Under the pieces are notes generated by a model. That model did not search any database. It saw nothing but the letters and a program-made list of their open reading frames with translations, and was not told where the DNA came from. DNA of 64,000 bases, taken from contig NZ_JAHUWT010000001.1 in NCBI RefSeq assembly GCF_019218885.1, positions 62,001 through 126,000 of the forward strand, read 5' to 3'. The DNA comes from Bordetella sp. BOR01 (GTDB taxonomy: Bacteria; Pseudomonadota; Gammaproteobacteria; Burkholderiales; Burkholderiaceae_B). This document shows positions 8,566 through 16,416 of the stretch, piece after piece; position 1 is the stretch's first letter, and every line of letters begins with the position of its first letter. Made by a program: the position numbers and the translations under genes.

Positions 8566-8632
8566 TTGTCCACGGCTTGTGCACGGGGTTATGCACGGCG
8601 TATTCACGGGCTTATCCACAGCCTTGTCCCCA
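8566..8632 (+). other. Row of six DnaA-box-like 9-mers
   Basis: Directly after the aldolase stop codon, six 9-mers resembling the DnaA box (TTATNCACA) follow one another on the same strand: TTGTCCACG (8566), TTGTGCACG (8577), TTATGCACG (8589), GTATTCACG (8600), TTATCCACA (8612, a perfect consensus box) and TTGTCCCCA (8624). The start-to-start steps are 11, 12, 11, 12 and 12 bases, about one helical turn each. No dnaA, rpmH or gidA gene is nearby, so this is not the usual oriC context. It lies upstream of the tRNA-Lys promoter. Role is inference: DnaA titration or DnaA-dependent control. Confidence 0.55.
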
Positions 8633-8681
8633 GGGCGGCGGCAGGCCGGTTCGGGCGGGTGGTGGGGTGGAAAAAACCATG

Positions 8682-8687
8682 TATAAT
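8682..8687 (+). promoter_or_regulatory. Probable -10 element of the tRNA-Lys promoter
   Basis: A perfect TATAAT lies at 8682-8687 in an AT-rich patch about 54 bases upstream of the tRNA. The -35 region is GC-rich and does not match well. Transcription would begin near 8694 and the leader would be removed during tRNA maturation. Confidence 0.5.
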
Positions 8688-8740
8688 CTCGTTCTTCCCC
8701 GCGGCGGGGCTGCCTTTACCCGGCGTTTCGCAGCAGGCGC

Positions 8741-8816
8741 GGGCTGTTAGCTCAGTTGGTAGAGCAGCGGACTCTTAATCCGTAGGTCGAGTGTTCGAGC
8801 CACTCACAGCCCACCA
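8741..8816 (+). tRNA. tRNA-Lys (CTT anticodon)
   Basis: A complete 76-base cloverleaf can be folded by hand. The acceptor stem is GGGCTGT with ACAGCCC, the D arm contains GCTCAGTTGGTAGAGC, and the anticodon stem GCGGA/TCCGT encloses the loop CTCTTAA with anticodon CTT. The T arm is GAGTG-TTCGAGC-CACTC, and CCA is encoded at 8814-8816. The 3' end is a usual integration target for tyrosine integrases, and an integrase remnant lies just downstream. Confidence 0.95.
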
Positions 8817-8842
8817 GAATTTCCAGGCAGTACAAGCAATTA

Positions 8843-8867
8843 AAACGCCACCCCTCGGGTGGCGTTT
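8843..8867 (+). terminator. Rho-independent terminator after tRNA-Lys
   Basis: AAACGCCACCC (8843-8853) pairs perfectly with GGGTGGCGTTT (8857-8867) around a three-base loop. The A and T flanks provide the T run on either strand, so it can work in both directions and may also end transcription of the integrase remnant. Confidence 0.85.
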
Positions 8868-8868
8868 G

Positions 8869-8991
8869 TCATTCTGCGTTGGGCTTTGACCAAAACTCGA
8901 CGGTTCCGGCGTGGGTTGCAATGCGGCTTGACGCCAGATGCGCGTATCGCTGGACCATCTCAATGGTTTCCCGGCCACCGATCTCTTTGAG
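8869..8991 (-). pseudogene. Tyrosine recombinase (phage/ICE integrase) C-terminal remnant
   Basis: On the minus strand, translation from about 8991 to the stop at 8869 reads as the last 40 residues of a tyrosine integrase: LKEIGGRETIEMVQRYAHLA followed by a short tail ending in FWSKPNAE. The Tyr in QRYAHL corresponds to the catalytic nucleophile of the family. The frame stays open up to 9081, but that upstream part does not resemble an integrase and the Arg-His-Arg part of the active site is absent, so the gene is a fragment. Its end points at the 3' end of tRNA-Lys, the normal layout for an element integrated there. Confidence 0.75.
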
Positions 8992-9077
8992 AACCATCCT
9001 GCCCGGGGCGTTGCCCGCCAGCGAACCGTCCCCGGTCACTCGGCAATATCGTCCCGTGTCTGCGCAACGCATGCGCC

Positions 9078-9758
9078 TCAATTCTTGAAGACGTCTTCCA
9101 AGTCCACGATTTCCTCTGGCGGCTCTAGTGTGCAGCTTTCCTCAATGTGCGTCAGGTGCTGGAGCGTCAATGCTTCGGCGCGCTTTGCATCGCCCGCTTC
9201 AATGGCGTCGATGATGAGCGAGTGTTCATCGTGGCGACAACTGGTCGCCGTGGGCAGGTTGTAGAGGAAGATCACCAGGCAGCTTTGCGTCGACAGCTCG
9301 CGCATCATGCGTGCGAGTTCCAGGTTGCCCGCCAGCTCACTCAGGACAATATGGAACTCACCTGCCAGCCGAATGATCGCGCGCTTGTCGTTGCGTTCGC
9401 GGGCCGCATGCTCAAGGATTTCGTGTTCGCGTAGTCGCTGCAGTTTTTCGGGCGTAAGGTTTGCTGTCAACCGGCGCACTACGGCAGGCTCGACCACGCG
9501 GCGAGCCTCGAAAACATCTCTGGCCTTCTCAATCGTGGGCTTGGCCACGAATGCCCCGCGTTGGGGGATCAGCTCAACCATCTGTTCGTGCGCCAAGCGT
9601 GCAAGCACTTCGCGGATGCGGGGACGGCTGACAGCAAAAATTTCAGCGAGACGCTCTTCTACCAATTTGGTCCCGGGCTTGAGCCGGTTGTCGAGCACCG
9701 CCGAATACACGCGTTCGTGGATCTCGTTGACAGTGATTTCGCGTTTTTCTGAAGTCAT
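9078..9758 (-). CDS. GntR family regulator (FadR/FCD subfamily)
   Basis: The N-terminal winged helix (VNEIHERVYSAVLDNRLKPG, then EIFAVSRPRIREVLARL) is followed by an all-helical FCD ligand domain with metal-type acidic and His residues (about residues 90-215). I prefer the ATG at 9758 (226 residues), which opens with MTSEKREITVNEIHERV like relatives. An in-frame start at 9824 would add 22 residues. It is divergent from the hydantoinase gene at 9998 and is the likely regulator of that operon, sensing a substrate or product. It sits between the integrase remnant and the operon. Confidence 0.9.
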   Translation of the reverse strand: MTSEKREITVNEIHERVYSAVLDNRLKPGTKLVEERLAEIFAVSRPRIREVLARLAHEQMVELIPQRGAFVAKPTIEKARDVFEARRVVEPAVVRRLTANLTPEKLQRLREHEILEHAARERNDKRAIIRLAGEFHIVLSELAGNLELARMMRELSTQSCLVIFLYNLPTATSCRHDEHSLIIDAIEAGDAKRAEALTLQHLTHIEESCTLEPPEEIVDLEDVFKN

Positions 9759-9847
9759 GGGTCTCTTTTGAGGGGTCGCTGACATAAGAACGGATGCATT
9801 TTCGCAGGCTTCGGCCTCGCCCATTTGCCCGATGTGGGGCGAGTGCT

Positions 9848-9865
9848 CAATTGGCGTGGCAATTG
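9848..9865. promoter_or_regulatory. Candidate GntR operator (CAATTG-N6-CAATTG)
   Basis: Two CAATTG hexamers, each self-complementary, are separated by six bases and form an inverted repeat in the gap between the GntR gene and the hydantoinase gene. An AT-rich tract follows (9866-9900). A weak promoter TTAACA (9900) with TGTTAT (9922) points toward the hydantoinase gene. The operator role is inferred from position and symmetry only. Confidence 0.35.
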
Positions 9866-9997
9866 TAGATATTTTTCATTAATTTTGTTTTATTTCGGGT
9901 TAACACTAATGTAGGCAATTCTGTTATCAGCCCTAGAATAGCCCCAGGGTTCAACCTCTTCCGAGAGGATTTGTCACGCAGCACCAGGGGCATGCAG

Positions 9998-11464
9998 ATG
10001 ACGTCAGCGGCTTTCGATCTAGTTTTGCGCAACGCCGTATTGGCAACAGCAAGCGACACGTACCACGCTGATCTCGCTATCCGTGATGGCCGCATCGCCC
10101 AGATCGGAAAGGAATTGCCGGCCGGCGAGCGCGACATCGACGTAGGCGGACGGGTGGTGACGCCAGGGGGTGTCGATGCTCATTGCCATCTGGACCAGCC
10201 CATGGCGCCGCCCGTCCGGTTGGCCGATGATTTTCTGACCGGTACCCGGTCGGCGGCCTGCGGCGGGACGACCACGGTGATTCCGTTTGCGGCGCAACGC
10301 CAAGGTGGCACGCTGCAGGCCGCGGTCGATGACTATCATCGGCGCGCCTCGGACAAGGCCTGCGTCGACTACGGCTTTCATCTCATCCTTACAGACCCGA
10401 CATCGACCGTGCTCGAGGAAGAGCTGCCCCGCCTCATCGCGGCAGGCTACACCTCATTCAAGCTCTACATGACCTACGAGAGCCTGAAGCTCTCGGACCG
10501 GCAGATCCTGGACGTGCTCGACGCCGCGCGCCGCTACGGCGGCATGCCCATGATCCACGCCGAAAACGCCGACTGCATCGCCTGGCTGACCGAGCGCCTG
10601 GAAGCAGCCGGCCGAGTCGCGCCGCGCTTTCATGCGTTGTCGCGCCCGGGCATGGTCGAGCGCGAAGGCGCACACCGCGCCATCACGTTGGCAGAACTGG
10701 TGGATGTGCCCATCCTGCTGGTGCATATCTCCGGCGGCGAAGCGGTCGATCAGATCCGCGCGGCCCGCGCCCAGGGCCTGAATATCAACGCCGAGACCTG
10801 TCCGCAATACCTGTTCCTGACCGCGGAGGACCTCGGCATCGATGACAGCTATCACGGCGCACGCTGCGTGTGCAGCCCGCCGCCGCGCGACCGCGCTTCC
10901 CAACAGCAGATTTGGCAGGGCCTGGCCGATGGCCTCTTCCAGGTGTTCTCTTCGGATCACTCGCCCTTCAACCTGCAGGGCGAGGATGGCAAGCTGCCTG
11001 CGGGCAAAGAAGTGGCCTTCCGCCACATTCCCAATGGCATTCCCGGCATTGAAACCCGCATGCCGTTGCTCTATTCCGAAGGCGTGCTGACAGGGCGCAT
11101 CAGCCTGAATAAATTCGTCGAGCTGACAGCCACCGGCCCGGCCCGCGCGTACGGCTTGCACCCGCGCAAAGGAACGCTGGCCATCGGCGCCGACGCCGAT
11201 CTGGTCGTCTGGCAAGAGCGCGACTTCGTGCTGGACAACGCGCATCTTCACCACGCCGTCGACTACACGCCCTATGCCGGCCGGCACTTGCGCGCCTGGC
11301 CTGGCCTCACGCTGCTGCGCGGTCAGGTCATCTGGGACGGCCAGGCGTTTACCGGAACGCCGGGTGGCGGACAGTTCCTGGCGCGTGGCTTGCCCACTCT
11401 GTTTCCCATAGGTGCCCGCGCGCCAGGCCGCCGTTCCTGGCTGCAAGCCGCCCTTGAATCCTGA
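9998..11464 (+). CDS. Dihydropyrimidinase / D-hydantoinase type cyclic amidohydrolase
   Basis: This protein has the full metal site of hydantoinases: His62 and His64 in DAHCHLD, the carboxylated Lys155 in FKLYMTYE, His187 in MIHAEN, a further His in LLVHISGGEA, and Asp in SSDHSPF. The family opens cyclic amides such as dihydrouracil or 5-substituted hydantoins to N-carbamoyl amino acids in the cytoplasm. I choose the ATG at 9998 because AGGGG sits seven bases upstream; a TTG at 9971 and an ATG at 9992 are in frame. It is followed 16 bases later by a second amidohydrolase, then an ABC transporter. No carbamoylase is present in the operon. Confidence 0.9.
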   Translation: MTSAAFDLVLRNAVLATASDTYHADLAIRDGRIAQIGKELPAGERDIDVGGRVVTPGGVDAHCHLDQPMAPPVRLADDFLTGTRSAACGGTTTVIPFAAQRQGGTLQAAVDDYHRRASDKACVDYGFHLILTDPTSTVLEEELPRLIAAGYTSFKLYMTYESLKLSDRQILDVLDAARRYGGMPMIHAENADCIAWLTERLEAAGRVAPRFHALSRPGMVEREGAHRAITLAELVDVPILLVHISGGEAVDQIRAARAQGLNINAETCPQYLFLTAEDLGIDDSYHGARCVCSPPPRDRASQQQIWQGLADGLFQVFSSDHSPFNLQGEDGKLPAGKEVAFRHIPNGIPGIETRMPLLYSEGVLTGRISLNKFVELTATGPARAYGLHPRKGTLAIGADADLVVWQERDFVLDNAHLHHAVDYTPYAGRHLRAWPGLTLLRGQVIWDGQAFTGTPGGGQFLARGLPTLFPIGARAPGRRSWLQAALES

Positions 11465-11480
11465 ACCTGGAGTTTCGAAC

Positions 11481-12920
11481 GTGACTGCCACCCTGATCCA
11501 AAACGCGAACACCGTCGTTGCCTGGGACGATTCTCGCCAGCGCCATGTCTATATGCGTAATACCGACGTTGCTTTCCGCGATGGCCAGATCGTTCATGTC
11601 GGCGCGGGCTTCACTGCTGGCCCCGACTGCGAGATCGTCGACGGTCGCGGCATGATGGTAATGCCAGGCCTGGTGGACATCCACAGCCACCTGATCCATG
11701 AGCCGATCAACAAAGGCTACACCGACGAAACCGGCTCGGCTGGTTTGTACAACTCCAATCTGTATGAATACATGCCCACCATGGACGGCGATGCCGAGGC
11801 CGCGCCCCATCAGCTGACGCTCGCCTGCGCCGAACTGCTCATGTCGGGTGTGACGACAGTGGTCGACATGTCCATCGTCCACCAGCACTGGCTCGACATC
11901 CTGGCCAAAAGCGGCCTGCGTGCCTACGTCGCGCCGATGTTCCGCTCGGCTCGCTGGTTTACGCGGAACGGTCATTTGGTCGAGTATGACTGGAATGAAA
12001 AGGCCGGCTACGACGGCCTGGAGCGCGCATTGGAACTTATCGACCTTGCCCAGAAACATGAATCGGGACGGTTGCAGGGCATGCTCTGTCCCGCCCAGAT
12101 CGACACCTGCACGGCCGACCTGCTGCGCGACAGCCACGCCGAAGCGCGCCGCCGGAAAATCGGCTGGCAGACCCATGCTGCGCAGTCGCTGCCGGAGTTC
12201 CATGAAATTACCCGCCGCCATGGGCTGACCCCGGTGCAATGGCTGCACAGCCTGGGCGTGCTGGACCGTGCCAGCATCGTCGGCCACGGCATCTTCGTCG
12301 ACGACCATCCCAACACGCACTGGAGCACGGCAACCGACTTGTCGATCCTGGCGGAAACTGGCGCCAGCGTGGCCCACTGCCCCACGGTATTCATGCGCCG
12401 CGGCATGGCGCTGCGCGACTTCGGCCGCTATCGCCGCGCGGGCATCAATCTAGGAATTGGCACCGATACCTACCCCCACAACATGATCGAGGAAATGCGC
12501 CATGTCGGCTATCTGGCGCGGCTGATGGCCCAGACGCCCCGCGCCACCACGACGGGCGACGTATTCCACGCCGCGACGGCGGGCGGCGCCCATGCCCTGG
12601 GCCGCACCGACATTGGCCGGATCGCGGTCGGCGCTCGCGCCGACATCGTGCTGGTGGACATGACACACCACTTGATGCGCCCGTCGCGCGACCCGATGCG
12701 CAGCCTGGTGTACGCCGCGGCAGATCGGGCCGTGCACACGGTCTACATCGATGGCCGTCGGGTAGTGCACCAGGGCGAAGTCGCTTCGCTCGATTACCGG
12801 TCTGCAGCAGCCGAAGTCGACGAGGCCCAACGCCGCGCCGAGGCCCTGGTGCCCGAGCGCGACCTGGTCGGCCACCGTAGCGCCCAGGAAATGTCGCCAC
12901 TGTCTTTTGACATGGCCTAA
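11481..12920 (+). CDS. Amidohydrolase family protein (AtzA/TrzN/SsnA-like)
   Basis: The enzyme has the layout of the ATZ/TRZ-type amidohydrolases: His68 and His70 in VDIHSHL, a third His in WQTHAAQS, a fourth in VGHGIFVDD, and the Asp in GTDTYPHNMIEEM. These enzymes use one metal ion for hydrolytic deamination or dechlorination of heterocycles and related amidines. I use the GTG start at 11481, preceded by CTGGAG, because upstream in-frame codons overlap the hydantoinase gene. A C-terminal composite domain follows (RIAVGARADIVLVDM). It probably processes the same class of nitrogen heterocycle that the downstream ABC transporter imports. Confidence 0.9.
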   Translation: MTATLIQNANTVVAWDDSRQRHVYMRNTDVAFRDGQIVHVGAGFTAGPDCEIVDGRGMMVMPGLVDIHSHLIHEPINKGYTDETGSAGLYNSNLYEYMPTMDGDAEAAPHQLTLACAELLMSGVTTVVDMSIVHQHWLDILAKSGLRAYVAPMFRSARWFTRNGHLVEYDWNEKAGYDGLERALELIDLAQKHESGRLQGMLCPAQIDTCTADLLRDSHAEARRRKIGWQTHAAQSLPEFHEITRRHGLTPVQWLHSLGVLDRASIVGHGIFVDDHPNTHWSTATDLSILAETGASVAHCPTVFMRRGMALRDFGRYRRAGINLGIGTDTYPHNMIEEMRHVGYLARLMAQTPRATTTGDVFHAATAGGAHALGRTDIGRIAVGARADIVLVDMTHHLMRPSRDPMRSLVYAAADRAVHTVYIDGRRVVHQGEVASLDYRSAAAEVDEAQRRAEALVPERDLVGHRSAQEMSPLSFDMA

Positions 12921-12951
12921 ATAACATCACCCACGCTCTGCAACGAAACGA

Positions 12952-12969
12952 GGCCGGCGATCGCCGGCC
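12952..12969. other. Intercistronic 18-base perfect palindrome
   Basis: GGCCGGCGATCGCCGGCC lies between the amidohydrolase stop and the ribosome binding site of the binding-protein gene. As RNA it would form a very stable hairpin. There is no T run, so it is more likely an mRNA stability or processing element that favours high expression of the receptor than a full terminator. Confidence 0.5.
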
Positions 12970-12985
12970 CAAAGGGGAATCCACC

Positions 12986-14575
12986 ATGCAACTGCAGCAC
13001 TTCACGAAGTCCTGGCTCGCCCGGGTCGGCCTGGCCGCCACGCTGGCCGCCGCCGCCAGCACCCCGGCCCTCGCCGACAAGCTCACCGTCGTGATGGCAA
13101 GCAAGCTGTCCGTCCTGGATCCGGTGTTGACCGCGTCGCATCAGACGCGCAACCATGCCTACATGATCTACGACACTCTGCTGGCAACCGATGCAGACAA
13201 CAAGATTCGTCCGCAAATGGCCGACAAATGGGAGATCTCGGCCGACGGCAAGGCTTACACTTTCACGCTGCGCGAGGGCTTGAGGTGGCACGATGGCGCG
13301 CCGGTCAAGGCCGAGGATTGTGTTGCATCCATCAAGCGGTGGGCGCAGCAGGACAAGATGGGCCGGCAGTTGATGCCCCTGGTGGAATCGATGAACGCGG
13401 TGGATGACAAGACCTTCACCATCATCCTGAAAACGCCCGCCGATGTGCTCACCGCACTGGCCAAGCCTAGCGGCCTGCCCAGCTTCATCATGCCCAAGCG
13501 CGTGGCCGAAACACCCGCCGCGCAGGCCATCACCGACTATACCGGTTCCGGCCCGTTCAAGTTCGTGCAGGCAGAGTTCCAGCCCGGCGTGAAGACGGTC
13601 TATGAGAAAAATACCGACTATGTACCGCGCAACGAGCCCCCCAGTGCCACGTCGGGCGGCAAGGTTGTCAAGGTTGATCGTATCGAATGGCTGACCCTGC
13701 CCGATCCGATGACCGCGGTGAACGCATTGCTGGAAGGCGAAATCGATTATCTGGAAACCGTCCCCTTCGATCTAGCCCCGATGGTGCAGAGTTCGCCCGA
13801 TGTGGAGCTGCGCGTCCTGGACAAGATGGGCTATCAACCGATGTACCGCTTCAACCAAACGCAAAAGCCGTTTGATAACAAGCTGGTGCGCCAGGCTGCC
13901 ATGTATGCCATCGGCCAGGATGACATCCTCAAGGCTCAGGTCGGCGATCCCACCTACTACAAGACCTGCGGCGCCGTATTCGGCTGCGGCCTGCCCTACG
14001 CCAGCGACATCCGTGCGGACATGATTGTTCCGTCGAACATCGAAAAGGCCAAGGCACTGCTGAAGGAAGCGAATTACGACAACTCGCCGGTGGTGATCCT
14101 GCACGCCACCGACATCGCCATGGCTTCGGCCATCCCAGTCGTGATGGCTCAGCAACTGCGGCAAGCCGGCTTCAACGTCCAGCTGCAGGCCATGGACTTC
14201 ATGACCATGCTGTCGCGTCGCGCGAACCGCGATGTCCCGGCCAAGGGCGGCTGGAGCATATTCGTGACGACCTGGCACATGAGCGAGATCCTGGATCCGC
14301 TGCGTAACTATGGCGTGTCGGCCAACGGAGAGAAAGCCTGGTTCGGCTGGCCCGATATCCCACAGGTCGAAAGCCTGCGCGACAAGTTCCTGGTGACTCG
14401 CGACGACCAGGAACGCAAACAGATCGCCGACAAGCTGCAGGACGTGATGCTGGATGAAGGCGTGGCCATCCCGCTGGGCCAGATCGCGACTGCCGCCGCT
14501 TACCGCAAGACGCTGACTGGCGTGCTGGAGTCACCCGCTCCGGTGTTCTGGAACATCGCCAAGTCCGAAAAGTAA
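12986..14575 (+). CDS. ABC transporter substrate-binding protein, family 5 (oligopeptide type)
   Basis: This 529-residue protein has a Sec signal peptide (about residues 1-31, ending ...TPALA) and the family 5 pattern: ADKWEISADGKAYTFTLREGLRWHDGAPVKAEDCVASI early on, and RQAAMYAIGQDDI in the middle. It is periplasmic and delivers ligand to the permeases encoded next (14580, 15529). The family binds peptides, glutathione, opines, nickel and other solutes. The operon context with two amidohydrolases suggests a cyclic or amide-containing compound. AAGGGG precedes the ATG. Confidence 0.93.
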   Translation: MQLQHFTKSWLARVGLAATLAAAASTPALADKLTVVMASKLSVLDPVLTASHQTRNHAYMIYDTLLATDADNKIRPQMADKWEISADGKAYTFTLREGLRWHDGAPVKAEDCVASIKRWAQQDKMGRQLMPLVESMNAVDDKTFTIILKTPADVLTALAKPSGLPSFIMPKRVAETPAAQAITDYTGSGPFKFVQAEFQPGVKTVYEKNTDYVPRNEPPSATSGGKVVKVDRIEWLTLPDPMTAVNALLEGEIDYLETVPFDLAPMVQSSPDVELRVLDKMGYQPMYRFNQTQKPFDNKLVRQAAMYAIGQDDILKAQVGDPTYYKTCGAVFGCGLPYASDIRADMIVPSNIEKAKALLKEANYDNSPVVILHATDIAMASAIPVVMAQQLRQAGFNVQLQAMDFMTMLSRRANRDVPAKGGWSIFVTTWHMSEILDPLRNYGVSANGEKAWFGWPDIPQVESLRDKFLVTRDDQERKQIADKLQDVMLDEGVAIPLGQIATAAAYRKTLTGVLESPAPVFWNIAKSEK

Positions 14576-14579
14576 GCGC

Positions 14580-15521
14580 ATGCTCGGCTATCTGCTTAAA
14601 CGGATACTGGCCACGGTGCCCGTGGTGCTGACTGTGGCGGTGCTGGTCTTCGGCCTGCTGCGGCTCAGCCCCGGCGACCCGGCGCTGATCCTGGCCGGCG
14701 ATTCGGCCACCGAGGTGCAGTTGCAGCAACTGCGCCAGCACATGGGCCTGGACCGCTCCATCACAGCGCAGTTCGGCATTTGGGCCGGCCAGGTACTGCG
14801 CGGCGACCTGGGTGTGTCCTTGCATTCCGGCACGCCGGTCACGTCCATGATCGGCAATCGCATCGGCCCTTCGCTGGCGCTGGCTTTGTGCACCATCGTG
14901 TTTTCGACGCTGGTCGCCGTGCCATTGGGCGCCTACGCGGCCTGGCGGCGTGGCAGCCGCGTCGATCGCGCCATCATGGCCCTGTCGGTCATGGGCTTCT
15001 CGGTGCCCATCTTCGTCACCGGCTACGCGCTGATCCTGCTCTTCGCCATGCAGTTGGGCTGGTTTCCTGTTCAAGGCTACAAGCCCTTGTCGGCGGGCGT
15101 GCTCGAGTTCGCCACGCACCTGGCCCTGCCGACGCTCGCGCTCAGCACCGGGTTCATTGCGCTGATTGCGCGCATTGCCCGCAGCAGCATCCTGGAAACC
15201 ATGAACGAGGACTACATCCGGACGGCTCGTGCCAAGGGGATCACCGAAGGCGCGGTGCTCGTATCCCACGCCCTGCGCAACGCCGCCGTGCCCATCATCA
15301 CCATCATCGGGATCAGCATAGCGCTCTTGATCAGCGGCGTGGTCGTGACGGAATCCGTCTTCAACCTGCCCGGCCTGGGGCGTCTGGTGGTGGAGTCCGT
15401 GCTGGCGCGCGACTATCCGCTGATCCAGGGCCTTATCCTGCTGTTCTCGCTGCTGTACATCGGCATCAACCTAGCGATCGACGTGTTGTATTCCATATTC
15501 GATCCCCGCATCCGCTATTGA
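14580..15521 (+). CDS. ABC transporter permease (DppB/GsiC type)
   Basis: The 313-residue membrane protein has about six transmembrane segments, starting with residues 10-30 (VPVVLTVAVLVFGLLRLSPG), which includes the family-typical RLSPGDPA. The permease loop that docks the ATPase is present (EDYIRTARAKGITEGAVLVSH). The C-terminus ends with the typical AIDVLYSIFDPRIRY. It starts four bases after the receptor stop, so it is co-translated. It forms the inner-membrane channel with the 15529 product. Confidence 0.95.
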   Translation: MLGYLLKRILATVPVVLTVAVLVFGLLRLSPGDPALILAGDSATEVQLQQLRQHMGLDRSITAQFGIWAGQVLRGDLGVSLHSGTPVTSMIGNRIGPSLALALCTIVFSTLVAVPLGAYAAWRRGSRVDRAIMALSVMGFSVPIFVTGYALILLFAMQLGWFPVQGYKPLSAGVLEFATHLALPTLALSTGFIALIARIARSSILETMNEDYIRTARAKGITEGAVLVSHALRNAAVPIITIIGISIALLISGVVVTESVFNLPGLGRLVVESVLARDYPLIQGLILLFSLLYIGINLAIDVLYSIFDPRIRY

Positions 15522-15528
15522 GGCTCGC

Positions 15529-16416
15529 ATGACCACCACCGCTCAATCCGCCGCGTTGCCGGCGGCCGCGGCCGGGCCAGGCCGCTTCCTGACCTTGCGC
15601 CGCGCATTGGGGTCCGGCCCGGTGCTGTTCGCCGCTGGCTTTCTTGGACTGATTATCCTGACCGCCCTGGCCGCCAACCTGCTCGGACTGGCCGATCCCA
15701 TGGCCATCAACCCCATGGAACGGCTGAAAGGCTTTTCGGCCGCGCACTGGTTTGGCACCGACGCCTACGGCCGCGACGTGCTGTCGCGCGTCATCCACGG
15801 CGCGCGGGTGTCCTTGCTGATCGGCGTCGGCACTGCCATCGCGGCCCTGATTCCCGGCTTGATCCTGGGCGTGATCGCCGGCTACTTCCGCTATGCGGAC
15901 ATGGTCATCATGCGGATCATGGACGGGATCATGTCCGTTCCCGGCATCCTGCTGGCCATTGCCTTGGTGGCCGTCACGGGTGCCAACATTTTCACCGTGC
16001 TGATCGCCATCGCCGTTCCGGAATTCCCGCGCGTGGTGCGGCTGGTGCGAGGGCTGGTGCTGGGCCTGCGCGACGAACCCTATGTCGAGGCAGCCATCTC
16101 GCTGGGCACCCCCACGCCGCGCCTGATGGTGCGCCATCTGCTGCCCAACACGGTTCCTCCACTTATCGTGCAGGGCACATTCATCTTCGCCTCGGCCATT
16201 CTCGCCGAAGCCGTGATGAGCTTCCTGGGCGTCGGCATGCCGCCAGAGATCCCGTCCTGGGGCAACGTCATCGCCGAAGGCCGCATGTACTTCCGCATGA
16301 AACCGGAGCTTATCCTGGTGCCCGGTGTCTTCCTGGCGCTGACGGTGCTCAGCGTGAACCTATTGGGCGACGCCATGCGCGACGCCCTCGATCCCAAGAT
16401 GGCCCGCCGTGTCTAA
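15529..16416 (+). CDS. ABC transporter permease (DppC/GsiD type)
   Basis: This 295-residue protein has an N-terminal cytoplasmic stretch, a first membrane segment (residues 35-55), and the hallmark HWFGTDAYGRDVLSRVIHGAR in the periplasmic loop. The EAA-type ATPase contact is in EPYVEAAISLGTPTPRLMVRH. It ends with GDAMRDALDPKMARRV, typical of DppC proteins. The ATPase gene overlaps its last eight bases. It is the partner of the 14580 permease. Confidence 0.95.
   Translation: MTTTAQSAALPAAAAGPGRFLTLRRALGSGPVLFAAGFLGLIILTALAANLLGLADPMAINPMERLKGFSAAHWFGTDAYGRDVLSRVIHGARVSLLIGVGTAIAALIPGLILGVIAGYFRYADMVIMRIMDGIMSVPGILLAIALVAVTGANIFTVLIAIAVPEFPRVVRLVRGLVLGLRDEPYVEAAISLGTPTPRLMVRHLLPNTVPPLIVQGTFIFASAILAEAVMSFLGVGMPPEIPSWGNVIAEGRMYFRMKPELILVPGVFLALTVLSVNLLGDAMRDALDPKMARRV

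Noticed and set aside
8775-8978. Minus-strand open frame running over the tRNA and terminator
   Set aside because: It lies across the tRNA-Lys gene and its terminator and shows no protein family pattern; it is a chance frame.
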